A stretch of 64,000 bases of DNA from Nitrospirota bacterium (lineage in GTDB: Bacteria > Nitrospirota > Thermodesulfovibrionia > UBA6902): contig JACQZE010000005.1 of the NCBI GenBank assembly GCA_016207885.1, forward strand, positions 1 through 64,000. Direction: 5' to 3'. This document shows positions 18,759-26,126 of the stretch, one piece after another (position 1 is the first letter of the stretch; the number at the start of each line of letters is the position of its first letter). The notes beneath the pieces are model-generated. The model was not told the DNA's origin, searched no databases, and worked only from the letters and a program-made list of their open reading frames with translations. The position numbers were made by a program, and so were the translations under genes.

Positions 18759-19267
18759 TAAGGATACTTAAACAGATATTCAGGACAGGCATTGTGACAG
18801 AACCGCTTCTGCCGGAGGTTGATGCCGAAATTCAGGAAGTTGGCGCGAGGCTGAAAGAGGCTGTTGGAAAACGCTTCAGCAGAAGCCTCACGATAAGGCA
18901 GGTGGACGCGGGTTCATGCAACGGGTGCGAGCTTGAGATCCACGCGATAAATAATCCGATCTACAACTGCGAAAGATTCGGCATACATTTCACCGCATCG
19001 CCCAGGTTCGCGGATATGCTTCTGGTCACAGGGCCTGTGACGAGGAACATGGAGATAGCCCTCCGCAGGACTTATAACGCAACGCCTCACCCAAAACTTG
19101 TTGTCGCTGTAGGCGACTGCGGATGCAACGGCGGAATATTCGGAGAGAGCTACGCATCCATCGGCGGAATTAACAAAGTCATCCCCGTAGATGTTGTCAT
19201 CCCCGGCTGCCCGCCGACACCGGCTGCGATTCTCAATGGGATACTCAGAGCTGTAGGGAACAGATAA
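18755..19267 (+). CDS. hyfI: HyfI/NuoB-like small Fe-S subunit
   Basis: A 170-residue small subunit binding the proximal [4Fe-4S] cluster. Ligands visible: C55 and C58 (GSCNGCELE), C122 (VGDCGCNGG) and C152 (PGCPPTP). It overlaps hyfG in ATGA. As the large subunit lost the NiFe ligands but this one kept the cluster, electron transfer is presumably still part of the mechanism. No ferredoxin-like HyfA/HyfH gene, formate dehydrogenase or hydrogenase maturation gene follows. Confidence 0.92.
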   Translation: MIRILKQIFRTGIVTEPLLPEVDAEIQEVGARLKEAVGKRFSRSLTIRQVDAGSCNGCELEIHAINNPIYNCERFGIHFTASPRFADMLLVTGPVTRNMEIALRRTYNATPHPKLVVAVGDCGCNGGIFGESYASIGGINKVIPVDVVIPGCPPTPAAILNGILRAVGNR

Positions 19268-19270
19268 TTA

Positions 19271-19286
19271 TGGAAGTCCGACTTCC
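19271..19286. repeat. REP-like palindrome TGGAAGTCCGACTTCC
   Basis: Sixteen bases of the palindrome TGGAAGTC-C-GACTTCCA (last A changed), between the convergent hyfI and kinase genes. Same sequence as the copies around the RAYT transposase gene 3 kb away. No T-run follows, so a simple terminator is not supported. Confidence 0.7.
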
Positions 19287-19290
19287 CTAA

Positions 19291-20007
19291 TCACCACTCC
19301 ATAGTCTCAAGGTGTTTGCGCAGGATGGATACGGTGCGGAACTTCTTGAGTATCATTGAACGCTTCAGACCGCAGCAGATATGTTTTATGAAATCCGGAT
19401 GCCTCGAATAGTATCTTGCCCCTCCAAGCGAGTCATAAAAGACCCTGATCAGGTCGATGATATCATTCTGCTGATTTTCGCTCTTTGTCGCCTCCCAGTG
19501 GTAAAAGTCGAGCAGCTTCACCTCAAATGAGAGACCTGAGCGGCTGACGATTATATTGTCCAGATGCAGGTCGCCGTGGTATTCATTGTACTGATGCACC
19601 TCCTCGATGCCTTTTGCCAGAATATGCAGCAGATGTACCGCCTCAAAAGGATGCAGCCTTTTGCCGGGGAGATTTTTTAAGAATCTTGAGAGCACCTCTC
19701 CTTTGACGTATTCAGATATCAAAGCGGTGATCGCGGCCTTTTCAAATGTGAATGTCTCTCCTGCGTGGTATTTGATAAGCATGGGGCAGTGGCGCAGCTT
19801 GTGAAGCTTCTTCGCGTAACGCATGGAGGTTTTGCTGCCGATATCCCGCTTCGGGTAGAAAAGCTTCGCCGTCCTCTCTATGCCTGTGCGGAGCTCAGCG
19901 ATCTTATATACCTCGCCCTCCCATCCCTCACCGAGCTTTGAGACGACCTTGTATTTTCCGGCGATTATGTACCCCGGCTGCAGGTTGAAAGAATCAATTG
20001 TCTTCAT
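19291..20007 (-). CDS. Protein kinase-like protein
   Basis: A 238-residue single-domain protein with the eukaryotic-type kinase order: glycine loop LGEGWEGEVYK, ATP-binding lysine TAKLFYPK, catalytic loop YHGDLHLDNIIV (HGD instead of HRD, as in lipopolysaccharide and APH-type kinases) and metal site LLDFYHWE (DFY instead of DFG). Key Lys, Asp, Asn and Asp residues are kept, so activity is plausible; the substrate is unknown. It lacks a membrane segment. It converges on the hydrogenase-like operon. Confidence 0.75.
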   Translation of the reverse strand: MKTIDSFNLQPGYIIAGKYKVVSKLGEGWEGEVYKIAELRTGIERTAKLFYPKRDIGSKTSMRYAKKLHKLRHCPMLIKYHAGETFTFEKAAITALISEYVKGEVLSRFLKNLPGKRLHPFEAVHLLHILAKGIEEVHQYNEYHGDLHLDNIIVSRSGLSFEVKLLDFYHWEATKSENQQNDIIDLIRVFYDSLGGARYYSRHPDFIKHICCGLKRSMILKKFRTVSILRKHLETMEW

Positions 20008-20133
20008 TGGTTTGTAAATGGATTATATACGGTTTTATCCGGGATGGGCAATATCTTAGTGATCCTGCCGCAAATAACAGGTGATGCCCAGTCGTTGCTT
20101 AGGCATTCCGCTGGAGAAATGCCCTTACAAATT

Positions 20134-21978
20134 TCACTTCTTCATAACTGGCTTTGCCGCAGAAGTGTTCAATAAAGGTATGGTGATGCCTGGATTTTCA
20201 TCAAGATATGCCTTGATAGCCTTTATAAAAGCAGCTCCGTACCGTTCAAGCTTGGCATCTCCAACGCCATTGATATTTCTCATATCAGACAAGGCCGCGG
20301 GATAGTATCTGCACATTTCATGAAGGGTCTTGTCTGAAAATATTATATATGGCGGGACATGATGTTCATCAGCTGTCTCTTTCCGCAGTTTGCGAAGCTT
20401 ATCAAAGAGCGCCTCATCATATGGCGCAAACTTGCCGTCTCTTCCGGCAGCATGCTTCTTGCCGGCCTCTTCCCTCTTTAATGCTGTGATCTCTTCTCTG
20501 CCGTAGAGAATGTTATCGCCCTTTGCTGTCAGTTTTAATCCCGGATATTGCCCGCCGTCCTGACATACGGCATCCTGCGCAAGGAGTTCATCGATCAGAA
20601 ACCGCCAGTGCTTCTTATCTCTATCTTTGCCTCTTCCATAGGTTTTGATCTTGTCGTGCCCCAGCTCGCGTATGCGTTTTGTATCAGCGCCTGTGACAAT
20701 ATCAATGATATGCTGGGCCCCAAAACGCTGATCTGTCCGGGACATCGCTGACATGATTATCTGCGCGTCAATCGTAACATCTATCTTTTCAACCATGCCT
20801 GTGCAGATGTCGCAGGTATTACAATTCTCATCAGGGTAATGCTCGCCGAAATATTCAAGAAGCTGCCTGCGCCTGCATAAATTATGTGAGGCATACCGCA
20901 CCGTCATGTTCAGCTTCTCCATGGCTACAGACCGTTCCTGATCATCAGATATCTGGTCTATAAAGTACCTGATCTTCGGTATGTCTCCCCTTCCAAAGAA
21001 GAGGATGCAGTCTGCCGGTTCGCCGTCTCGTCCTGCTCTGCCTGTCTCCTGGTAGTAGCCTTCCATATTTTTGGGCAGATCAGCATGAATAACAAAGCGG
21101 ACATTTGATTTGTCTATCCCCATACCAAAAGCGATAGTCGCCACAATGACCGCTGCCTCATCCCTGTTGAACGCCTCCTGGTTCTTCTTCCGCTCTTCAG
21201 AGGACAAACCCGCATGATACGGCAGCGCCTTGATGCCGTTGGCTGATAGAAGATCGGCAAGCTCTGAAACAGAATCCCGGGTCGTACGGTAAATTATGCC
21301 CGGCTCGCCGGGATGTTCCCTGATGAATTCAAGGAGCTGTGATTCCAGTTCTCTTTTGCTCTTGACCTTGTAAAAAAGATTAGGCCGGTTAAATGACGCG
21401 CGCACTGTAAATGGAGACCTGAGGCCGAGCTTGCTGATAATATCATCCTGCACCCTTGAAGTGGCTGTGGCTGTAAAGGCGCTGACCGGGATATCGGGGA
21501 ATATTTTTGTAATATTTGAGAGGCTCAGATAATCAGGCCGGAAGTCGTGCCCCCATTCAGAGACACAATGCGCTTCATCAATGGCAAAGAGAGAGATGGG
21601 GAGAGTTTTAAGCTGATCAATAAAGCCCTGCATTGCAAATCGTTCAGGAGAAACGTACAGCAGTTCAATATCTCCTTTCTTGAGATCATGGAATATGCCG
21701 GACATCTCCTGCGGTTTCATTGAACTGTTTATAAAAGCCGCGGATATGCCGTTCTCCAAAGCAGCATCCACCTGGTCCTTCATCAGGGATATCAGAGGGC
21801 TTATGACAACCGTTGTGCCCTTCATTAATTTGGCAGGCAGCTGATAGCAGAGCGACTTTCCTCCGCCTGTAGGCATTACCGCAAAGACATCCGTCTTCTC
21901 CAGGATCTTTTTGATAATATCCTCCTGGTTTGGGCGAAACTCCTCAAATCCAAAGACCTTTTTTAATGTATCAAGCAT
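20134..21978 (-). CDS. recQ: ATP-dependent DNA helicase RecQ
   Basis: The 614-residue 3'-5' helicase has motif 0 FEEFRPNQ, Walker A MPTGGGKSLCYQLP, DEAH box AIDEAHCVSEWGHDFRPDY, motif III FTATA, and motif VI YYQETGRAGRDGEPADC. A zinc site follows (CRRRQLLEYFGE, then CNTCDIC), then RQC and a C-terminal HRDC domain (DKLRKLRKETADEHHVPPYI). Length and order match E. coli RecQ. It acts in recombination repair and stalled-fork processing. Confidence 0.95.
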   Translation of the reverse strand: MLDTLKKVFGFEEFRPNQEDIIKKILEKTDVFAVMPTGGGKSLCYQLPAKLMKGTTVVISPLISLMKDQVDAALENGISAAFINSSMKPQEMSGIFHDLKKGDIELLYVSPERFAMQGFIDQLKTLPISLFAIDEAHCVSEWGHDFRPDYLSLSNITKIFPDIPVSAFTATATSRVQDDIISKLGLRSPFTVRASFNRPNLFYKVKSKRELESQLLEFIREHPGEPGIIYRTTRDSVSELADLLSANGIKALPYHAGLSSEERKKNQEAFNRDEAAVIVATIAFGMGIDKSNVRFVIHADLPKNMEGYYQETGRAGRDGEPADCILFFGRGDIPKIRYFIDQISDDQERSVAMEKLNMTVRYASHNLCRRRQLLEYFGEHYPDENCNTCDICTGMVEKIDVTIDAQIIMSAMSRTDQRFGAQHIIDIVTGADTKRIRELGHDKIKTYGRGKDRDKKHWRFLIDELLAQDAVCQDGGQYPGLKLTAKGDNILYGREEITALKREEAGKKHAAGRDGKFAPYDEALFDKLRKLRKETADEHHVPPYIIFSDKTLHEMCRYYPAALSDMRNINGVGDAKLERYGAAFIKAIKAYLDENPGITIPLLNTSAAKPVMKK

Positions 21979-22093
21979 TGATTGTTAAACCGGTTCCCAT
22001 CTTTAAAATAAAATAAGCTGCATACACAATATATTCAATTGAAGATAATAAACAAGCCATATATTTTCATGTGATTAAAGCAAGTCCATATTA

Positions 22094-22110
22094 TGGAAGT
22101 CCGACTTCCA
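22094..22110. repeat. REP-like palindrome, 3' side of the RAYT gene
   Basis: Perfect 17-base palindrome TGGAAGTC-C-GACTTCCA a few bases beyond the stop codon of the transposase gene. Confidence 0.8.
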
Positions 22111-22114
22111 TAGT

Positions 22115-22804
22115 TTAGTCTAAAGCCACATCTTTCACCACTCTTGGGAGATCTTCATTGTCTAAACCATCAAGACGTTTTAAAGTATGCTTAAGATACC
22201 CTTCCTCTCCGCCAAAGATATTCAGCAGAAAACCCCTGCTGGTAACTGAAGGAAAGTTCTTCCTGCCTATATAATCCTGAAAACTGCTCCACCTGTAGTT
22301 TAAGATTAAATCTATGGAAGTCCGACTTCCATATTTCAGTTCCAGGGGATTTGTATGGATATAATGCGGGAGATGGATGAAATGTGCTTCTTCATTCACA
22401 TGTACGGCTTTGAATTTCCCTTGAAAAAGGCCGCCTACCCTCTTATGTTTTACGTTGAAGTAATTTGTGTAACCTGTTCCCAGTTTCTGCATAAATCTTG
22501 AAATACCGTTCTCCTTCTTTTGTCTTAATAGCAGATGAAAATGATTTGGCATAAGAGTAAATACAAGGATATCTACCAGATTTTTTCGAGGCTCTTTTCT
22601 CACTTTCAAAGGAGTTGACCTAACGGTTCCTGAGCCCTTATCAAAATAATAACTTATATTCACAGCAGGATTTTGATCATTGAACTCATAAAGGTTATGG
22701 ACAAAACGGTAATAGTCCCTTTCATCCATAAAAATGTCTCTCTTCTCCACACCACGGTTATAGATATGGTACAATTCATTATCTGCAAAAACCGGTCTTT
22801 TCAT
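22115..22804 (-). CDS. REP-associated tyrosine transposase (RAYT, Y1/TnpA_REP-like)
   Basis: The 229-residue protein shows the IS200-like single-strand transposase layout: HIYNRGVEKRDIFMDERDY at the N-terminus, the HUH motif VFTLMPNHFHLLLRQ (His-x-His metal site) and a C-terminal helix region with YRWSSFQDYIG. RAYTs are usually domesticated, single-copy enzymes that spread nearby REP palindromes. Here palindromes lie just beyond both ends of the gene, and a third lies inside it, so the enzyme and its repeats form one unit. A TATAAT-like box lies just upstream of the start. Confidence 0.9.
   Translation of the reverse strand: MKRPVFADNELYHIYNRGVEKRDIFMDERDYYRFVHNLYEFNDQNPAVNISYYFDKGSGTVRSTPLKVRKEPRKNLVDILVFTLMPNHFHLLLRQKKENGISRFMQKLGTGYTNYFNVKHKRVGGLFQGKFKAVHVNEEAHFIHLPHYIHTNPLELKYGSRTSIDLILNYRWSSFQDYIGRKNFPSVTSRGFLLNIFGGEEGYLKHTLKRLDGLDNEDLPRVVKDVALD
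22315..22331. repeat. REP-like palindrome inside the RAYT coding sequence
   Basis: Perfect 17-base TGGAAGTC-C-GACTTCCA inside the transposase gene; on the minus strand it encodes the YGSRTS segment without breaking the frame. Confidence 0.8.
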
Positions 22805-22830
22805 AATCGTATGATTATAGCATATAATTA

Positions 22831-22845
22831 TGGAAGTCCGACTTC
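22831..22845. repeat. REP-like palindrome, 5' side of the RAYT gene
   Basis: TGGAAGTCCGACTTC followed by TAAAA: the right end has decayed. It lies between the RAYT start and the promoter of the first B12 riboswitch. Confidence 0.7.
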
Positions 22846-22863
22846 TAAAATTATGACGCTGCC

Positions 22864-22894
22864 TTGACTAAAGATAACAGTCTTGGGTTATAAT
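22864..22894 (+). promoter_or_regulatory. Putative promoter of the btuFCD / B12 regulon transcript
   Basis: TTGACT at 22864-22869 and a perfect TATAAT at 22889-22894, spaced 19 bases (longer than the usual 17). The first helix of the riboswitch begins about 11 bases after the -10 box, which suits a start near 22901. Confidence 0.5.
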
Positions 22895-22904
22895 CACCTA
22901 CGTT

Positions 22905-23082
22905 GTTCAGGCGCCCTTTAGGGGCTTAATGGGGAATCCCGTAAGATTCGGGAGCGGACCCGCCGCTGTAATCCTGATCCCGATTCATTCGGGATAAAAC
23001 CTTTGCTGAAGATGCCACTTTCCCGAAGTTCCGGGATGGGAAGGAAGGCTGAGGGCAGGAGAGCCAGAAGACCGGCCTGAAC
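22905..23082 (+). promoter_or_regulatory. Cobalamin riboswitch 1 (upstream of btuF)
   Basis: The closing helix P1 pairs GTTCAGGC (22905-22912) with GCCTGAAC (23075-23082). Conserved blocks in order: GGGAATCCCGTAAGATTCGG, GCGGACCCGCCGCTGTAA, a GCCACTTTCCCG block with downstream GGGAAGGAAGGC, and the B12 box GAGCCAGAAGACCGGCC. The core is typical of cobalamin riboswitches, which shut off downstream genes when adenosyl- or methylcobalamin is bound. The expression platform is the hairpin at 23148-23182. Confidence 0.93.
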
Positions 23083-23147
23083 ATACCTCACAGAATAAAC
23101 CTTCGTGGCAAGAGGTGGTGAGGATAAAGGTTATTTCGGCTTTTATC

Positions 23148-23182
23148 CCCCTGCTTTCTTTTTCGAAGGCAGGGGATTTTTT
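23148..23182 (+). terminator. Riboswitch-controlled terminator that also hides the btuF ribosome site
   Basis: CCCCTGCTTTC (23148-23158) pairs with GAAGGCAGGGG (23165-23175), an 11-pair stem with one G-U, followed by A and six T. The ATG of btuF starts at the next base. The 3' arm holds the only purine-rich ribosome-site candidate (AAGGCAGGGG), so the hairpin could act both as an intrinsic terminator and by blocking translation. A second small hairpin, GGATAAA...TTTATCC (23121-23148), lies just before it and may compete. Confidence 0.75.
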
Positions 23183-24058
23183 ATGAAAGCAAGAGATAAA
23201 CGGTACAGTAATTATTTTTGGAAGGCGACAGCAGTTCTATTTTTACTCTTCACTCTGCATCCTTCACTCATAACTTCTTCTTACGCTGAAGCGCCGAAGC
23301 GCATCATCTCCCTTTCACCAAGCACGACTGAGATACTCTTTGCCGCAGGGCTTGGGGATAATATTGTTGGTGTAACAACCTTCTGCGATCATCCTGAAGA
23401 GGCGAAGCTCAAGCCGAAGATAGGCGGTATGTCCAACCCCTCGCTTGAAGCGGTTATTACTTTAAAACCGGACATTGTAATAATGACCACGGACGGCAAT
23501 CCTAAGGAGTTTGAAGAGAGGCTCCGCTCCATGAATATCAAGACCTATGTCTTTACAGCGCGCACAATGAGCCAGCTTCCTGACGGCATAAGGGATATTG
23601 GAAGAGCGCTTAATGAAGAAAACAGCTTCAATACGCTTGCTTCTGATATAGAAAAAGCTCTGGGTAGCTATAAGGCGCGCAGGCAGGGCATCAGTAAGAA
23701 GGTGCTTTTTATGATCTGGCCTGAGCCGTTAATAGTGGCAGGCCCCGGAACAGCGATCGATGATGCCATTAACCTGCTCGGCGCAGCCAATATAGCTGAT
23801 GATGCAGTTATCCAGTATCCCAAATATTCTATTGAAGAGGTTGTGCGCAGGTCGCCTGATATTATCTTTGTCGGCAAAGGATCCGGCATGAATATGGAGG
23901 AGACTGCCGGAGGGCTTCTGAAGAGGATCTCTTATATTCCTGCGGTAAAAAACAATAAGGTCTTTTATGTCGGCGATGGTTTATACAGGCTCGGCCCGAG
24001 GGTGATAGAGGGGCTGGAAGAGCTTGAGGGGTTACTTAATAAAGAAACTAAAGACTAA
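23183..24058 (+). CDS. btuF: Cobalamin ABC transporter, periplasmic binding protein
   Basis: A 291-residue class III substrate-binding protein. The frame extends upstream to 23105, but that part overlaps the terminator hairpin, so the ATG at 23183 is preferred: it gives a signal peptide (KATAVLFLLFTLHPSLITSSYAEA) followed by the mature start KRIISLSPSTTEILFAAGLG, the BtuF/FepB-type signature. It delivers corrinoids to the BtuC-BtuD transporter. Regulated by the upstream riboswitch. Confidence 0.92.
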   Translation: MKARDKRYSNYFWKATAVLFLLFTLHPSLITSSYAEAPKRIISLSPSTTEILFAAGLGDNIVGVTTFCDHPEEAKLKPKIGGMSNPSLEAVITLKPDIVIMTTDGNPKEFEERLRSMNIKTYVFTARTMSQLPDGIRDIGRALNEENSFNTLASDIEKALGSYKARRQGISKKVLFMIWPEPLIVAGPGTAIDDAINLLGAANIADDAVIQYPKYSIEEVVRRSPDIIFVGKGSGMNMEETAGGLLKRISYIPAVKNNKVFYVGDGLYRLGPRVIEGLEELEGLLNKETKD

Positions 24059-24062
24059 AGAC

Positions 24063-24090
24063 CTGGATTCCCGATCAGGTCGGGAATGAC
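24063..24090. repeat. Partial dispersed inverted repeat (TTCCCGA...TCGGGAATGAC)
   Basis: Short hairpin TTCCCGA-tcagg-TCGGGAA with the GGAATGAC end sequence of the family seen at 4079-4147 and 31982-32062; probably a shortened copy. Confidence 0.5.
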
Positions 24091-24116
24091 GGTATTATTT
24101 GAACGGTATTATTTGA
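24089..24116 (+). repeat. Tandem 14-base duplication just before btuC
   Basis: ACGGTATTATTTGA occurs twice in a row (24089-24102 and 24103-24116), ending one base before the btuC ATG. It contains no clear ribosome site. Confidence 0.85.
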
Positions 24117-24117
24117 G

Positions 24118-25080
24118 ATGAAGACAAAATTAACACTCATAACAATTTTTGCGGCGATGGTCTTTGTGATCGCCCTCTTTATCGGGCCGAAGCCGATAAG
24201 CCCATTTAATCTTGGTGAGATGGGAAAAGATATAATCTTTTCCATCAGGCTGCCGAGGGTGCTGGTCTCTATCCTGATGGGCATGGCTCTCGGCGCTTCA
24301 GGCGCGGTGCTTCAGGGGATACTCAGAAATCCACTCGCGGACCCATACATATTAGGCATTTCAAGCGGCGCAGCGCTTGCCGCTGCATTCGGCATAATAA
24401 CCGGGCTTTCTCTTTTTGGAATTGTGACGATACCTTTGCTTGCGTTTATCGGAGCCTTGATCACAGGTGTATTTGTCGGCGCAATGGGATGGAAGCGCGG
24501 CGGTTTCTGGCCGGACAGGCTTCTGCTTGCAGGAGTTGGGCTCGGCTTTCTCTTTTCAGCAATGCTCATGCTCTTAATGAGCATATCAAGCGATGAGGGT
24601 CTGAGGCGCGCCACGCTCTGGATATTCGGCGACCTCTCGATAGCGGACTGGTCGATCATTCCTTATGGATCTGTTTTTATAGCAGCAGGCCTTGTTGTTG
24701 CGATGGCCCGAGCGAAGGCGCTCAACGCGCTTGTGCTCGGCGATGATCTCGCACACAGCCTCGGATTCTCGCCGCGTAAAGAGAGATTCATCCTTTTTGT
24801 TTCAGTCGGATTGATGACAGCGGCTTCTGTTGCGCTTGGCGGAATGATAGGTTTTATCGGTCTGCTCATCCCGCATATCGGAAGGTTTCTGGTCGGCTCG
24901 GACAACAAGGTTCTCATACCGGTCTCAGCTATCGGAGGCGGAGTGCTTTTATGCATAGCCGATCTCATAGGAAAGTCCATTGTCTCGCCGATGGAGCTTC
25001 CTGCCGGGATAATCACGGCTATTTTAGGCGCGCCCTATTTTCTTTTTCTGCTCAGGAGGAAAGATGTCCTCAGTATCTGA
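24118..25080 (+). CDS. btuC: Cobalamin ABC transporter, permease
   Basis: A 320-residue FecCD/BtuC-type permease with about ten membrane segments. Family motifs: RLPRVLVSILMGMALGASGA and LQGILRNPLADPYILGISSG near the N-terminus, and FIGLLIPHIGRFLVGSDN in the coupling region, which docks on the ATPase. Its 3' end overlaps btuD by 17 bases. Confidence 0.95.
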   Translation: MKTKLTLITIFAAMVFVIALFIGPKPISPFNLGEMGKDIIFSIRLPRVLVSILMGMALGASGAVLQGILRNPLADPYILGISSGAALAAAFGIITGLSLFGIVTIPLLAFIGALITGVFVGAMGWKRGGFWPDRLLLAGVGLGFLFSAMLMLLMSISSDEGLRRATLWIFGDLSIADWSIIPYGSVFIAAGLVVAMARAKALNALVLGDDLAHSLGFSPRKERFILFVSVGLMTAASVALGGMIGFIGLLIPHIGRFLVGSDNKVLIPVSAIGGGVLLCIADLIGKSIVSPMELPAGIITAILGAPYFLFLLRRKDVLSI

Positions 25081-25828
25081 CAGGCATATCCTGAATTTTA
25101 TTAACGCTGGTTTTTCTTACGACAAGAATAAGCCCTTTATACAGGAGATATCATTTTCCATAGAGAATGGCGAATTCATAGGCCTTCTTGGAGCCAACGG
25201 TTCGGGCAAATCAACGATTCTTAAGCTGGCGAGTGGATTATTACATACTTCAAGCGGAGATATAAACCTGTGGGGCAAGCCGGTCCAATCTTACAAGAAT
25301 AAGGACAGAGCAAAACTCCTGAGCTATCTTCCGCAGCTTCTTGATATCAGCATCCCGTTTACAGTGAAGGAGCTTGTGAGCATGGGGCTCTATCCGTATG
25401 AGACATTGCCTGAGCTTACGGTTGATGAGGCCATTGAGATGGTAGGGCTTTCCAGTAACAGCGGAACGCTTATAACAAACCTGAGCGGCGGGGAAAGAAG
25501 AAGGGTATATCTTGCGATGACTCTGCTTCAGGGCGCCGGGCTGGTGCTGCTTGACGAGCCTCTTGCCAATCTGGATATCAAGTACCAGATCGAACTCCTG
25601 AGGCTTCTGAAGGAGTTAAGAAGAGAGAGAAATATATCAATGGTCATGGCGCTTCATGACATAAATATCGCATTGCAGTTTGACAAGATAGTACTGATAA
25701 AGAACGGCCGTATTCTCGGCACAGGAAAACCTGATGAGGTTCTGACAAAGGATCTGCTTAAAGAGGCGTTTGATGTTGAGGTGGAGATAAAGAGGGAGGA
25801 TTCAGGCGAGGTTTACATTAAATATTAA
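25064..25828 (+). CDS. btuD: Cobalamin ABC transporter, ATP-binding protein
   Basis: A 254-residue ABC ATPase: Walker A GANGSGKST, Q-loop LSYLPQLLD, signature NLSGGERRRVYLAM, Walker B LVLLDEPLANLD, and switch histidine ALHDINIAL. A ribosome site AGGAGGAAAG lies inside the end of btuC. It powers import of corrinoids with btuF and btuC; the second riboswitch starts 7 bases after its stop. Confidence 0.95.
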   Translation: MSSVSDRHILNFINAGFSYDKNKPFIQEISFSIENGEFIGLLGANGSGKSTILKLASGLLHTSSGDINLWGKPVQSYKNKDRAKLLSYLPQLLDISIPFTVKELVSMGLYPYETLPELTVDEAIEMVGLSSNSGTLITNLSGGERRRVYLAMTLLQGAGLVLLDEPLANLDIKYQIELLRLLKELRRERNISMVMALHDINIALQFDKIVLIKNGRILGTGKPDEVLTKDLLKEAFDVEVEIKREDSGEVYIKY

Positions 25829-25834
25829 TCTGCG

Positions 25835-26003
25835 CAAGGTGATGCAGGGGAATTCTGTGAGAAGCAGAGACTGCCCCGCAACTGTAAAGGGAGCGAAAGC
25901 CCGAAATGCCACTGTCCCGATATATCGGAATGGGAAGGCGGGCGAGTAGGAGGCCTCGGAAACGAGTCGCCGCGACCTGAGTCAGGAGATCCTGGTTACC
26001 TTG
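25835..26003 (+). promoter_or_regulatory. Cobalamin riboswitch 2 (between btuD and btuB)
   Basis: Closing helix CAAGGT (25835-25840) with ACCTTG (25998-26003). Conserved blocks: GGGGAATTCTGTGAGAAGC, GACTGCCCCGCAACTGTAAA, AAATGCCACTGTCCCG with GGGAAGGCGGG, and the B12 box GAGTCAGGAGATCCTGG. It separates control of the receptor btuB from the transporter genes. No T-run terminator follows, so control at the level of translation is more likely. Confidence 0.93.
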
Positions 26004-26039
26004 AAAATACTAAACCCTTCGCGGGAAGAGGAGGCTGCA

Positions 26040-26060
26040 ATGAGAATGAATACTTCATGA
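26040..26060 (+). CDS. Possible six-codon leader ORF (MRMNTS) between riboswitch 2 and btuB
   Basis: A strong ribosome site (AAGAGGAGG) 6 bases before an ATG opens a frame that ends after six codons. The stop lies inside a small hairpin TCATGAT-ggag-ATCATGA (26055-26072). The reading frame could simply be leftover sequence, but its ribosome site is better than that of most neighbouring genes. Listed because it may be part of the riboswitch output; coding is unproven. Confidence 0.3.
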   Translation: MRMNTS

Positions 26061-26126
26061 TGGAGATCATGATGAACGGTTAAGATGAGATAATAACTAA
26101 AACAATAAACCACAGGAGAATAAATA

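Noticed and set aside
11965-19267. Active formate hydrogenlyase or H2-evolving hydrogenase
   Set aside because: The large subunit lacks all four nickel-binding cysteines and no formate dehydrogenase or maturation genes are nearby.
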